This document shows positions 1-11,326 of a DNA stretch of 64,000 nucleotides, in pieces; position 1 is the stretch's first letter, and every line of letters starts with the position of its first letter. The notes beneath the pieces were generated by a model. It searched no databases and was not told the origin of the DNA. It saw only the letters and a list, made by a program, of their open reading frames with translations. This DNA is from Triatoma infestans. Taxonomy: Eukaryota > Arthropoda > Insecta > Hemiptera > Reduviidae. The position numbers and the translations under genes are program-made. The stretch is from assembly GCA_011037195.1 (NCBI GenBank), contig JAAEAF010014941.1:124001-188000 (forward strand), written 5' to 3'.

Positions 1-500
1 TTGGGTGATCACCCTGAAAAAAAATGGTAAAAAAAAAAGCGCCGTGCTAAGCATTTAATAAAAACCCAATTAAATTTCATAAAAATTCCAAGTTTATAAA
101 GTTAAGGGCATCTGATTGGATCTCTTACTTTGGGAAATTGTGGTTTCAGGAGACATCTCTAAGTAATCAGGCTCATTGCCACATTATAGAGTTTTGTGAG
201 ACACATAAGGATATATTGCTTAGGACAAATTCGCTTTGGTTGTGAGGAAATAAAGTTCAGGACTTTTGATCGCAACATGATGTCTGTGGAAGAGTTTAGA
301 CATTTTCCACTTAAAGTTATTGACCTATTTGTTCGGCGTCTTTTACATCTTAAGCGGTTTAGATCCAAGTTCGGATTCTCTTCTAAACCCGGTTTGTTGT
401 TATTTTTTTTTTTTTTTTTTTGGAACCAGTGGGGCTTTAGATAGCGTAGGGCTTGGCCCCTCCCTACTGGCGAATATAATATTATTGTAAATTTTAGTAA
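1..500 (+). mobile_element. LINE-C 3' end
   Basis: Contains a decayed C-terminal coding stretch (FCETHKDILL; LKVIDLFVRRL) and a UTR with AAACCCGGTTTGTTGTT, a T run (403-420) and GGGGCTTTAGATAGCGTAGG, ending in an AAT-rich tail near 485. The copy at 51160-51790 has the same order (FCETEEETL; FKVIVLFVRNL; GACCCGGGC; GAGGCTTTGGATAGGGCTTG). The 5' border is not defined. Confidence 0.6.
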
Positions 501-1670
501 TAAAAAGTCGTCCGTGTGTTTCACACCAACCTTTTTTTCTTTTGTAAAAGATGAACGGACGACAATAGTTAAATAAACTGGAACTAAAAATACAAATATT
601 GCAGGAGGAATCAGTTGGCAATAAAGGAGACCCAGACATTACCTTAAGAGTTTCTACCAGTACACAGATAAGAGTTGGACCATGAAGAATGATATTTGTT
701 TGTTCGTCTGGGCTGAATAGCCAAACACCTTCATAAGGTAACTTTTATTTCTTTTCTATTAAATGATTCTTTAAATAAATTGATGGTATATAAAGAAGAA
801 ACCGATAAATTTATTTTATATCTATTATTTTATTATTAAATTGTTTAAAACGATGTTTAAGTTATTTTTATAATTATTTCAAACAAAGTTATTATCTAAA
901 TTCAATTCAGTTTTATTTATCTAAATTATCATTATTTCCTCTCAGAATAATATAATATGAGCTCAAACTTGTAAGAAGTTATAAATGTTAAATAATCTTG
1001 GTGGAAGATAATAATATAATAAACATTCCTATTACAAATAGTACATTTTATTAACATTCATACATAGTGCATGCATCTACTAGCCGGCTCTGACACGCCT
1101 GTAGTGATGAAACTGGAAATCTAGTGGTGGAACAAGTTGATTCAATTCCTTATTTTTATATAAAGTCGTTCCAGCCAAATTAAATAATTTTTTTTTTTTT
1201 TAATGTTTAAAATTAAATTAAAGGTTTACTTGGGTAAAGTATGAAAATTAAGTCTTAAACTGAATTGTGGTCGTGTTTAAAGAACCGTCGGCAGGATACT
1301 AAGTTTATACTTTATAAACTCTAACCATAATAATAACAAACCTGGTAGGCTTAAAATACAACAGTGAGAAGATTGGAGTGAGTTTCTAGTCGTTTTTATA
1401 CGCTGCCAATAATTCTATAATTGAATAATTCAATATACATTAATATTGTCAACAACTTATTTACATCGTATAAATAAGCATAAATTGTTATAATTTTACA
1501 AAAAAATTATCTCCAATATAATCATTTTATTTTTTATAATTCAGGTCATCTAGCTGATTCAATATAGGAAGCAGCAAATTTGGAACGAATGACTGTATCC
1601 GATTACCAATCTTGGCACTGTCCATTGGCTAAATTACGTTGAGGAGCGAATGAATAAAATCGAATTACAG
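500..1670. other. no gene recognised
   Basis: AT-rich DNA without a convincing ORF, repeat border or RNA gene. Confidence 0.5.
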
Positions 1671-1681
1671 AATCTAGCCAA

Positions 1682-1920
1682 AGAGAAGGGAATACTAAGT
1701 AGTTAGCGTACTGGAATCCTACGTGGAGGACCCAGGTTCGAGTCCAGCTGTGGCTACCCTTAATTTTTTTCTTTCTAGGAGCCTCTACAACTCACTGTCC
1801 GGTGATGGACAGTGTTGTCTGTAGCATGAGAACACTGTCCGGAGGCCGGCAGTGCACTGAGAAGGATCCGGGCGCCAATGACCTTAGATGTTGACGCGCC
1901 TTAAATTAAAAAAAAAAAAT
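1682..1920 (+). mobile_element. tRNA-derived SINE, complete, with target duplication
   Basis: 5' tRNA-like head with A-box-like AGTAGTTAGCGTACTGG and B box GGTTCGAGTCC (1735-1745), a middle body with GGAGCCTCTACA and GTGCACTGAGAAGG, and a tail GGCGCCAATGACC...TTGACGCGCC then poly(A). AATCTAGCCAA flanks it at 1671-1681 and 1921-1931. Transcription by RNA polymerase III from the internal promoter is expected. Confidence 0.88.
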
Positions 1921-2142
1921 AATCTAGCCAATAGAAACGCTTGAAAGTGGAATCGGTTTTGCGAACTCGTTTCAAATTCAGTGCTGCCTGTAACTGAATC
2001 CATCTTTACTTTTCTAACTCAGATAACTCTCTATGTATGTATATTTATTTTTATTTAAATGTTCTACAAGGTTTATTTAAAAAATTATAATCCAATTAAA
2101 AAATGAAAATAATATAAATAAATGAATATAAATACATGGTTA

Positions 2143-2939
2143 AGGTGGCCACAGACTATGCATGTATTCGCGGTTCGTGATGCATGATGCGTGAATAGCA
2201 GGCAGTTCACGAATAATGTCTAGGGACTTGTTTGTTAAAAATCGATTCGTAAACATGATTCCTGAGTGCACAGTAATTCGCTCTAAAGTGCGGTAAATTG
2301 ACGAATATCAAAGGCTGTGCATCAGCACGAACCACTGATTCGCCAAAGTTCGGGCTGTATTCGTAGTTAATTCGTCCATTCATTGTGCGCGCTAGTTTGT
2401 TCGAGGAGGTTATGTTTACATTTAATTCCGCGTTCTTGTTTTTTTTTTTTTTTGTTAATGATAATTAAAAACAATGGCCGAAGAAGATAGTGGGCAAGAA
2501 TACGATTGGTCTGATGTACGCTTTTTCGTAAAGAACTGACTTCAGAGAATGAATCGTATGAACTTAATAATTACCTGTCTCTATTTTTGAATAATGATAC
2601 ACTCCACCATCTGCGTTTTTTCCATTTCTTTAAAAACTTCTTCTTTTGCGCAATGATTATAAAAACAGCTATTGCCAAATCATTGTGTCACTCTCCATAT
2701 TTTCAGAGCAGAAATATGTACCTACTGAAATAATTAATATATAGGCTTTGCTCGTGCTCACAAATTTCTGTGAACTAATTTGAAACTGCGAACAAACATG
2801 GATAAATCACGCATCACGCATAAGAATCTTGAATAGATGCATAGTCTGTATGCTCTGTTTGCGAAGTACTACGAACTGGACGAATCAGGCATCGCGCATC
2901 ACGAATCGCGATGTATTCATGCATAGTCTGTAGCCTGCT
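2143..2939. mobile_element. PIF/Harbinger-like TIR element
   Basis: 797 bp flanked by TTA (2140-2142 and 2940-2942). Terminal inverted repeats: AGGTGGCCACAGACTATGC at the left, and AGCAGGCTACAGACTATGC reading inward from the right. Homology continues for about 60 bp with subterminal ATTCGTGATGC-type repeats. A 3-bp TTA/TAA duplication is typical of PIF/Harbinger. A short ORF (MAEEDSGQEYDWSDVRF, from 2474) may be the start of an accessory-gene remnant. Confidence 0.72.
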
Positions 2940-2942
2940 TTA

Positions 2943-3973
2943 TATTTTACTATTTTACGGAAGATTGTGCGACTGATTCTGAAATTTGGTTAGGAGGTAT
3001 TTAAGCATGTTAAATTTGATTACTTATGTTGTTTTCTACATTTTTATTTATTCTTCAATTTTTGGCTCTAGAGTTTAATTTAATGAATTTGTTCGAATCC
3101 CATATTTTATTTGTTGCAACATAATATTATTCATACAATTAGAGATAAAATATTAAAAACTAAAAATAAATATTGTTGATAATTATTAGTTTACTGTATT
3201 TATTATGAAAAATGCATTGCTAAATAATTACGAGCATAGATGTTGATTACGTGTTTAAACTTTTAATGAATTAAAGACATTTGAACGAATGTAGAGGTTA
3301 TTTTAGCAACAGAAGTTAAAAATTCATGAAGTAGCCGTTGAATTAGTTTTTGAAATCGTTTCCATTCCTGGAACTGTTTCAAAAACCACAAATCCAATAG
3401 CGAAATCCCTTTTGCCCATCACTACACGCCACCTCATTCACTCCATTCTTCTAGCTATGCGTACGTGTGTCAACTTCTTCCCCCAACCATTCATCCACCC
3501 TATTTTAAAGAAAATCTTTGGAGCTATTTGCGAGAAAATTTAATAAATTTGGATTTTCGGTTGATAGGTTTTTGACAAAAATCTTCCTGTCAAGATGCAG
3601 TGTGTTCATTAAGCGGAATATCAAATTTGAATTTCCCATGATTTTTTCGATATTTTATTCACATAAACTAAAACAATTCTATTCAGATCATTAGTTAAAA
3701 TCCTCACACCCACTCCCCCTAATCAAAACATGTATTTCCAGTGAAAACCCAATATGATATTACACTCTTAGAGAGAGTAAAAACAAGAAAACTTTCCATG
3801 AGACAAAGAGACAGTTCTCATATTTCATTGTCAACACCTTCCCACATATCTGGGGGTCACATTTGGTACTTTCTTATCCCTCGTTGACAGTCGCTTCGCA
3901 TAGCACTTTTGCTTGTTCAATATAAACTTATTTCAAAATTCACTTAATAAATCAAAATTTCATATACGAGTAA
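2943..3973. other. no gene recognised; weak family P-like traces
   Basis: From about 3520 phrases such as GCGAGAAAATTTAATAAATT and CCAGTGAAAACCCAATATGA resemble decayed P sequence. Nothing codes. Confidence 0.4.
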
Positions 3974-4941
3974 TTAATAATAATAATAATAATTGTACTT
4001 TATTTCTGAAATATACATAAACAAATAAACTTTACTAAGTACATAAGGCATGGCTAACGCCGTCTGCCAGAGATTGGTATTGAAATCATAATAAACAAAA
4101 AATTTATAATTACAAAAAATGATTGTAATAGAAAATGACCAAAAAATAATATACTAACAATAAAAAATACAAATAAAAATAGACACAAACAAGAAATAAA
4201 AGAAATGCTAAAATAAAAGATTAAATTTTATTATAAATCAAAAATTAAATTCTTTAATGAGGCTAAATCTATAATGCCACGCTTGTCTGGCGTACTTAAG
4301 AAAAATTGCTGCAAGTATCCGCATTTCGCAGAGAGTCTATTACAAATTTGAGCGGAAACAAATTTCGCACCCAAGCATCTCAAACGAAATTCGGATAATA
4401 TAGGGCACTCACAAAGAAAATGATACAGATCCTCCCTTGCATCTAAATTGCACATTGCACATTTTTCCTTGTATTCCAATTTATTCACCCATGGTATATT
4501 GTTTAAATAAATTAATTCACTTCTCAGTTTGAAAAGCCACCTTAGATCTGAAAGCTTTAGATTGGTATCAGAGTCAACATAAAATACATTGAGCTTGCCA
4601 TTCGTATCTAACAAAGTCCTGTACAAAACAAAACGCTCAGAGCTCATGGCGCGATTCACAGACTCCTCCAAACTAACCTGTTTTATTGTATGCAAAAGCG
4701 CCGAGAATAGAGACTTCCAACCCGACAGATTATCGAGGGTAAACTCAAAAGTCAAGGAGTACTTTTGGGCTAGGTTAGACCATTCTTTAAACATACGAGT
4801 AATTATGTTGGACACTTTCAAAATTTTATTAGCTACTATATCCAGCATTCCAAATTGTCCAAAATTTTTGAAAATGTTTCTACTTTTTAAGGATGGAAAA
4901 AAAAATTTCAAACTGATATAGACCATAAGATAGATAAAAAA
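3974..4941 (-). mobile_element. 5'-truncated LINE related to LINE-1, (AAT)n tail
   Basis: The minus-strand frame from about 4941 to 4231 encodes a LINE ORF2 C-terminus with CX2CX9HX4C (CAMCNLD...YHFLCEC), the same spacing as in LINE-1, then stops. A 3' UTR of about 240 bp ends in an (AAT)n/(TAA)n run at 3974-3993. The 5' edge coincides with the terminus of a family P copy; the first few residues of the ORF (MFHTRFFF) are P sequence read through. Confidence 0.8.
4231..4941 (-). pseudogene. LINE ORF2 C-terminal fragment
   Basis: About 235 codons of the post-RT region: a helical stretch of LINE type (LRWLFKLRSELIYLNNI), the zinc-knuckle-like CX2CX9HX4C and a short tail ending LIFDL before the stop. 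There is no RT domain. It is homologous in layout to the last quarter of LINE-1 ORF2. Confidence 0.72.
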
Positions 4942-4942
4942 A

Positions 4943-5965
4943 AAAAATCTGGTGTGAAACACTCACACAACTTTCTCTTACTCCTGTTTTCAAAAATGTA
5001 ATTGACAAAGTTTATAATTTGTGTATCAAATTTAACGAAATTCGTCGAAAATTGAAAAAAAAAAACAGTTCAGTAAAAGAGCACTTCCGGTTTACTAATT
5101 TTCTTTAAACTCTGCATTTTGGCCATATATTTATTTCTAATTAATTTTTGTTTGGATGATAGAATTGTATAATCAACTACGATAGTAGTTTAGAGAAAAC
5201 ATAACCCCGCCCCTTCCCCTAAAAGTGCCCTTAAATGAATTTTTCCCAGAGAAATGTTTTAAATAAAAGTTGTAGATCTTTGGATACTTAGTTTATATAA
5301 GAAGTTTCAAGAAAATTGTCGGAGCCATTTTTTAGAAAATCGCGAAAAAGTGAAGAAATCATTTAGTAAAGTGTTAAAATAAACGCACTTCCGGTTATCC
5401 GATTTTTTTTTTCAAACTCGATATTTCAACAACATATTTAATTCTTATTAACATTATATTAAGAAGGCAGAATTGTCTAATAAATTGAAATAATACTTTA
5501 GATGAAAACCTAATCCCACCCCTTCCCCTAAAAGTGCCCTTAAATGAATTTTTCCCAGAGAAATGTTTCAAATACATGTTGTAAGCTCTTTGTATTTGTA
5601 GTTGATATAATAAGTTTAAAGAAAATCATCGAAGCTATTTTTTGAGAAAATCGCAAAAACGTAAAAAAAAAAAAAAAAAAACTAGTAAATGGTACTTCCG
5701 GTTGAGGAAATTTTGACAGATAGTTACTGTCAGATCCCAGGGATACCTAAACTGATAATCTAGTGTCAACTTTCTACGGTGTTTATTTGTGAGCATGCTG
5801 TTCACATACATACATACACACACACACACATACACAGGCCATTTGCTAAAAACCACTTTTTTGGACTCAGGGGACCTCAAAACGGATATTTCCGGTGAAA
5901 ACTCAATATCGAAAATTTGACACGATTACAATACTTCCTCTTACTAGGAGTAAGAGAATGTAAAA
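4943..5965 (-). repeat. family P repeat, complete copy P1
   Basis: One end (left) has GGTGTGAAACACTCACAC followed by CTTTCTCTTACTCCTG. Three internal units follow, marked by CACTTCCGGTT-type sites at 5082, 5386 and 5693 (spacing about 304-307 bp), then a CA-rich stretch, GGACTCAGGGGACCTCAAAA and TTTCCGGTGAAAACTC. The right end has a hairpin CTCTTACT-agg-AGTAAGAG (5938-5956). No coding capacity. Confidence 0.78.
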
Positions 5966-6127
5966 AGTTATTTGATACACATAAGGTATAATATTTAATA
6001 AATTACCTACCCGTAAAAGATATTAATAAAGCACTTTTCATGAAACACACACACACACACACACATTTTCCAAGTAATTTCATAAACTAATGAATATTAG
6101 ACAAAACTTATTTTCTTTGGATAGCAG

Positions 6128-6163
<36 letters not shown>

Positions 6164-7044
6164 CTAAAAGAATTTTTTTAATAAACCTTGCTTAAATTAT
6201 TACTTTCATTAATTTCAAAGTGATAAAAGCTGTTATTTTATTTTTTGAATGCTAAAATTTTTTTTATTCTTTCATTATTTTTCTGTTCCTAATTCGAGCA
6301 TTATTAAAATGGGGGTCCTGTAGTAATTAAAGTGTCTGCTCTGACTAATTGGTGTGGTTTATTGCTCTAAATTTAATTTTTATTTAATTTTTTTTTTTGT
6401 TATATACAAAGATAAAGTATAAGGTTATTTTATTATTATTATTATTTTCTTTTTTGTTTCTTTGTTGAAATTTTGTAATTAAGTTCCATATTTCTTCACA
6501 TTTATAGGATTTCTAGTTATGCGTTTTGGTAGTTAATAATTGTGACTCAGTTTTATAATTACAACAATCTTTATAGGAAATCTAAAATTATCTGAAAAAA
6601 AAAAAAGACGTAAAAATTGTTATTAAAATTTTGTTTTATTACTTTATATAATGGAGTTGATGAGGAGAGAAATTGGGATTGATTAATTAGACGAGATCTG
6701 AAGGACAGTGTTATAATATAAACTATAAGTTTATACAAACTGCACTGGACTTGTAATGATTTTTATAGAATAAAAGGTGGGAGTAGATATATGACACGAT
6801 GCGATGTATATGGTTGAATCTGATAGATAGATGTCTAGATCTCTCACTAGCCTATATATACAGGTTCTCCCCACTCTAGCCTGCTTAAGTCAGAGAGAGT
6901 CTGTTTTCTCTCGGCCGGGCTTATGCTCTCTCTCTTGCCGTTACATTTATCTTACTCTGAACGTGTCAATTTTTCGAAATCTAAGCTTGAATGGCTATAA
7001 AGCTATCTATTTGTGACATACTTTAGTAATAATATTTCTTCAAA
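5966..7044. other. no gene recognised
   Basis: Simple repeats (AC at 6046-6064, TC at 6131-6162, TTA near 6430) and AT-rich DNA only. Confidence 0.5.
6131..6162. repeat. (TC)n microsatellite
   Basis: Sixteen uninterrupted TC units. Confidence 0.95.
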
Positions 7045-7152
7045 TAGAATAGAAGAAGAAGAAGAAAAAAGTCTTTATTTATTATAATATATACAGATAT
7101 AATATATATAGGTGCAAGGATGAGCGCGAGCTCCGGTACTGCCCTCTAGTGG
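7045..7152 (-). mobile_element. short LINE 3' end (LINE-1-related)
   Basis: A (AAG)n-like run followed by AAGTCTTTATTT resembles the 3' ends of LINE-1 (10970) and the copy at 3993. It directly abuts the LINE-A tail. The match is short and tentative. Confidence 0.35.
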
Positions 7153-7714
7153 GATTTTTTTTTTTTTTTTTTTTTGCGCATCGACTGCCATGGTCATTAG
7201 CGCCACCCTAATTGTATTCCTTCATGATCTGTGGCCACTGGAGCCGGGATGGCACATACTAATCTATGTGGCTTCCACACACTACACCTTGTCTAGCAAG
7301 GAGGGTGGAGCTCTAGATTGTCGAATGCTTTTCCACACATCCCCTCTTATATCATCAAGCTAGTCGACGAGGGGGAGTGTGGAATATTGTTTGTGCCATC
7401 CCTCAGACTACTAAAACAGGATTTGGAGATTTGGGCAAAACTAAAACACTTTTTTAACTATAAATTGCATTATACACATATTATCCACATAAGTAATAAC
7501 ATTGTTATGTAACCGATCTTAAGGAGCTATTTGTAATACAAACTAAATGAGTGGTGCAGTACTTTTAACAAATTTTCCAGCACCCCTCTAATGGACTAAC
7601 ACTAAAATGAACTAAACCTAATGGGGTTGAAATACTTTTATAAAATTTCTTTCAACCCCTGGATAAAAGCCTAAACTAAACATTCATACTAACTTTCTCG
7701 CCAATAAATACATA

Positions 7715-7935
7715 CACTCTACGAATACATTCAAGCTAATAAATACATTCACGCCAATAAATACATTCAAGCTAATAAATACATTCACGCCAATAAATAC
7801 ATTCAAGCTAATAAATACATTCACGCCAATAAATACATTCAAGCTAATAAATACATTCACGCCAATAAATACATTCAAGCTAATAAATACATTCACGCCA
7901 ATAAATACATTCATGCTAATAAATACATTCAGACT
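7715..7935 (-). repeat. 18-bp minisatellite in the LINE-A 3' UTR
   Basis: About 12 tandem units of AATAAATACATTCAAGCT alternating with AATAAATACATTCACGCC, a 36-bp higher-order pattern. The 18-nt period keeps a frame open on the minus strand (FIGVNVFISLNV repeats), but this follows the LINE stop codon. Confidence 0.93.
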
Positions 7936-8059
7936 GCACATACACACAAGGGAAAAGTACTCGATATTCCTTTCCCCTTTAAAATAATAAACTAACCTAA
8001 TTGGGTGAAGTACTCGATATTCCTTCACCCAGTCTACTTAACCTAACTTGACTACTAGT

Positions 8060-8467
8060 CTAAATACTACTATATACATTAATATCTTTTAAATAATTAA
8101 ATAGCCTCCTTATGTAAGGAGAACCCTCTTGCAAAATAGCGCGCTTGTCATGTGGCAGGCCCGCTCTTTCTCTCTGAGTACGCAATGCCTGACACCCTTC
8201 CAGCACGTGCGCCACTGTTAGCCTTTCGCGGCAACGAGAGCACCTCGGTCTTCTTTCACCAACAAGGAGGTGCCCGTGTGTTGCACGTGTGTGCCCAATC
8301 CTTAGCCTCGTCAGTATCACTGATTCATGCCGCGGGTAATTCTCGACTACATTACCTCGTATGGGATTATTTAAAAAAATAAAACATATAAACTTGTTAA
8401 ACACATGGTAAAAGACACGGACTTCAGTGGAGTCTAATCCATATATTAACCTAGGTGTTTGTTTCAT
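8060..8467 (-). pseudogene. LINE-A post-RNase H C-terminal fragment
   Basis: The last ~95 residues align with the copy at 60884-60342 (ENYPRHES..., HVLEGCQAL, LPHDKR, LQEGSPYIR). The upstream ~40 residues are scrambled relative to that copy and RNase H is missing. It stops at 8060. Confidence 0.78.
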
Positions 8468-8470
8468 ACA

Positions 8471-9274
8471 AAAAAAAAATTTACTTTAATTTGGTTAATA
8501 AAAATATGAAAAAATAATATAAATAAAAATAATTAAAATTTTTCTTAACTAAATATTTGAAAGCAATATTTACAAATCAATTAAATGAAAACCCCATATT
8601 AAGAAAATATAATTCAATATATTCATTCTTCGAATGAATGCTATCCCACAAAAATTTAATTAGGGTATCCCAACTTCCACCGTCTGATAGTTCGCAATAT
8701 CGCTTCCGAAAAGAACAGAAGACCCTCTGACGGAATTTCATCATACACAGGACAAGTGTAAATAAGTTCTCAGCTAGAAAGTGGAATAGATAACTCCCTG
8801 TTCTGCCGGTCACACACTGTACAAAGAATGTCTGAACTTTTGAAGCTTTTGTAATTGAGCCCCAAGTAGGTCACCTCTAATTTTGAAGATCCACCTAATA
8901 TTAGAAAGAGACTGTTTGTTATTTATATAAAACTTACTATTTAAATCTTACTGAAGCATTCAATACGAGGAAGAAGATACATTAGAATTTCTTATTTTCA
9001 CCTGAACCTCATTATAGAATTCATTTTTTTAAAGATTCTTTAAGAATAACAAAACTACTTCTCCAAAACTCCCGATTGTTACAATTTTCTATATTTAAGG
9101 TTATATTTATATTATGATTCTGAAGACTGTTATTAAGTTCTTTAAACCAGTTGTTTAAACATTTTTAGTTATTACCTGAAGGGCCATGATTGTAGGATAC
9201 CTATTGTCTGGTAATTGTAATATTTTCAATCTGTACTCAAGGTAGAAAATAGAATATAGACGTCTTTAAGGTTA
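8471..9274. other. no gene recognised
   Basis: The reverse frame at 8813-8577 (FLWDSIHSKNEYIELYFLN) has a LINE-like flavour, but no motif could be confirmed. Confidence 0.4.
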
Positions 9275-9990
9275 AGCAAACGTGGGTGAAGGAATATCAA
9301 GTACTTTCCCCTTGTGTGAATGTTTAGTATGAATGTATTTATTAGCGTGAATGTATTTATTGGCGTGAATGTATTTATTGGCGTGAATGTATTTATTAGC
9401 GAGAATGTTAAGAATGTATGTTAAGTTTAGGTTTTTAGCAGGGGTTGAAGAAATTTTATAAAATTATTTCAACCCCATTAGGTTTAGATCACTTTAGGAT
9501 TAATTCATTCAGGGTGTGCAGGAACATTTGTTAAAAGTACTGTTCGCCCCCATATTTTGTATAGCTAAATAGCCTCCTTAGAATAAATATACAATCAGAA
9601 GCTACTAATATAAGTAAAATGTAGTAAGAAATAACTCAATAACCTGTTATAATGTAGTACATAGGACAAAAGATACTTTTAGCTTTGCACACTTGATAGT
9701 GAAATAAAGTTCTATTAGAATAAGGGATGGCACGAAACAACATTCCACACTCCTCCTCTCGACTAGATCGATGAATTAAGAGGGGATGTGTGGGGGAAAA
9801 AAAAAAAAAATTGACAACCTTTAGCTCCACACCACCTTGCCGAGCAAGGTTTTCTGAGTGGATGCCATCTAGGATAACATGTGCCATCCCGGCTCGTGCG
9901 GACCCGGTTTGAGAAAGAAAATTAACTGAGAAGCGCTAATGACCGCAGTTGTCAATGCGCTTTAAAAAAAAAAAATTAAAAAAAAAAATT
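9275..9990 (+). mobile_element. LINE-A copy 2: 3' end only
   Basis: Plus-strand counterpart of the 7155-8040 UTR: GGGTGAAGGAATATC, four minisatellite units at about 9325-9410, the TTCAACCCC segment, and AAGCGCTAATGACC...ATGCGCTTT followed by poly(A) at 9962-9988. No coding sequence remains. Confidence 0.75.
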
Positions 9991-10269
9991 AGTAATTGTG
10001 CATGGCGATGAGTTAGAATTTGCCTGTGGTTTCGCCAAACCCAAGAATGACACATCGACTTTTTCTGTAAAAATTTTGTGAATTATGTGAGGTGTCAATA
10101 TAAGTATTGCTCGTATAGTTAGACTGGGATACCCGCAAAAATCACCAGGGTTGCTGAAGAAGTGGATAGTCCACACTTCCCCTATAGATACTGTTCTAAA
10201 AATCCATTGTCAATTACAATAAGTGAATTGTAACAAGAAGAGGGAAACAATTTTGTTGTTAATAAGTAG

Positions 10270-10489
10270 GGAAGGAATTAGCTAAGTGGTTAGCGCGTTG
10301 AACTTCCACGCGGAGGTCCCGGTTCGAGTCCAGTGCTACCCTTAGATTTTTTTCTTCCTAGAAGCCTCCATCATTGTCCCACCGGACATCACCATGGACA
10401 GTGTTGGCCGGAGATCGGCAGTGCACTGAGAAGGCTCCGGGCGCTAATGGCCATAGATGTTGACGCGCCTTAAATTAAAAAAAAAAAAA
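10270..10489 (+). mobile_element. tRNA-derived SINE, complete
   Basis: Same family as 1682-1920: GCTAAGTGGTTAGCGCG (A box), GGTTCGAGTCC at 10321-10331 (B box), GAGAAGGCTCCGGGCGCTAA, TGTTGACGCGCCTTAAATT and poly(A). It looks better preserved at the head. No clear target duplication. Confidence 0.86.
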
Positions 10490-11326
10490 TAAGCCATTCT
10501 AATAATAAATCGCTAATAGATAAGTTAATAATTTTTTTTTTAATTATTCTTGAAGATATCATTTCTGGAAAAAAACCATCCCTATTTGAAGACAAAAAAA
10601 ATCATTGCTCCCTAGCAGTTCTAGTAATTTTTCTTTCTTTTAGTAAAGGAATCTTGTTTCATCTAACTAACTTAGTTTAGTCCAATTAAATGGCAGTCCC
10701 CAGGATCCTTTTAAAGTATTGACCCACTCCCCTCTCATCTATTGAAGGCATCAATGATGCTCACTTCTTTTCAAAGAAATCTAATCTATAGCTTCCACGT
10801 GTTTTTCATACTCGTGGGGCTTTTAATTGAGACAGATGTACAAAAGGTTTTTCTAAAACATTCAAATTGTTAATCTAATATTTCGTTTTGGTTTCTTTTT
10901 TATTTACTGTCATCTTAAATGTTGTTGATTTCCTTCAATTTTATATGGCCATTTTTTTTTTTTTTTTTTAAGTCTTTTTATTTACCTCAAGTGTGTACAA
11001 TAGAAAAAAATGAACTACAATATCAATTATTATTCAAGACAACACCATGGTAATTACCGTCGGTGGAGCCGTTAAACACAATAGATAATACAATAATATA
11101 AGAAGAAAGTAATTATTTCTAGAAAAATTAATAAATAATTAATAAATTAATAAATCACTGGCAAATAAGGCAAAAAATCACAGTAAACTAAAAAAAAAAA
11201 AAAAGAAAAAATTTCTTATTCATAACTTAGAGAATAAATAAATTACCTGGTCACAGAATAACAGATAAACAAATCACTATAAACAATGGGTTATAGTACT
11301 AAAATGGTTTCGATAAATTTATATAA

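Larger units (their letters stand above)
7155..8470 (-). mobile_element. LINE-A copy 1: RNase H LINE, 5'-truncated
   Basis: The poly(A) tail is the T run at 7155-7175, preceded on the minus strand by GCGCTAATGACC...GCGC. The coding remnant at 8467-8060 holds NYPRHESVILTRLRIGHTR and CSRCRERLTVAHVLEGC (CX2CX7HX4C), typical of the region after RNase H in I/R1/jockey-type LINEs. The 3' UTR contains an 18-bp minisatellite (7715-7935) and two near-identical GAAGTACTCGATATTCCTT segments. Confidence 0.82.

Noticed and set aside
159..639. Two minus-strand frames ending in poly-Lys and a plus frame ending in poly-Phe
   Set aside because: They run through the T/A homopolymer at 403-420 inside the LINE-C UTR; only the plus frame has LINE-like residues.
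7715..7935. Regular repeats resembling a CRISPR array
   Set aside because: Units are contiguous without spacers, 18 bp long, and part of a eukaryotic LINE.
7684..8028. 114-codon frame of FIGVNV/FISLNV repeats that looks like a repeat protein
   Set aside because: It is the 18-bp minisatellite of the LINE-A 3' UTR read in an open frame, downstream of the element's stop codon.
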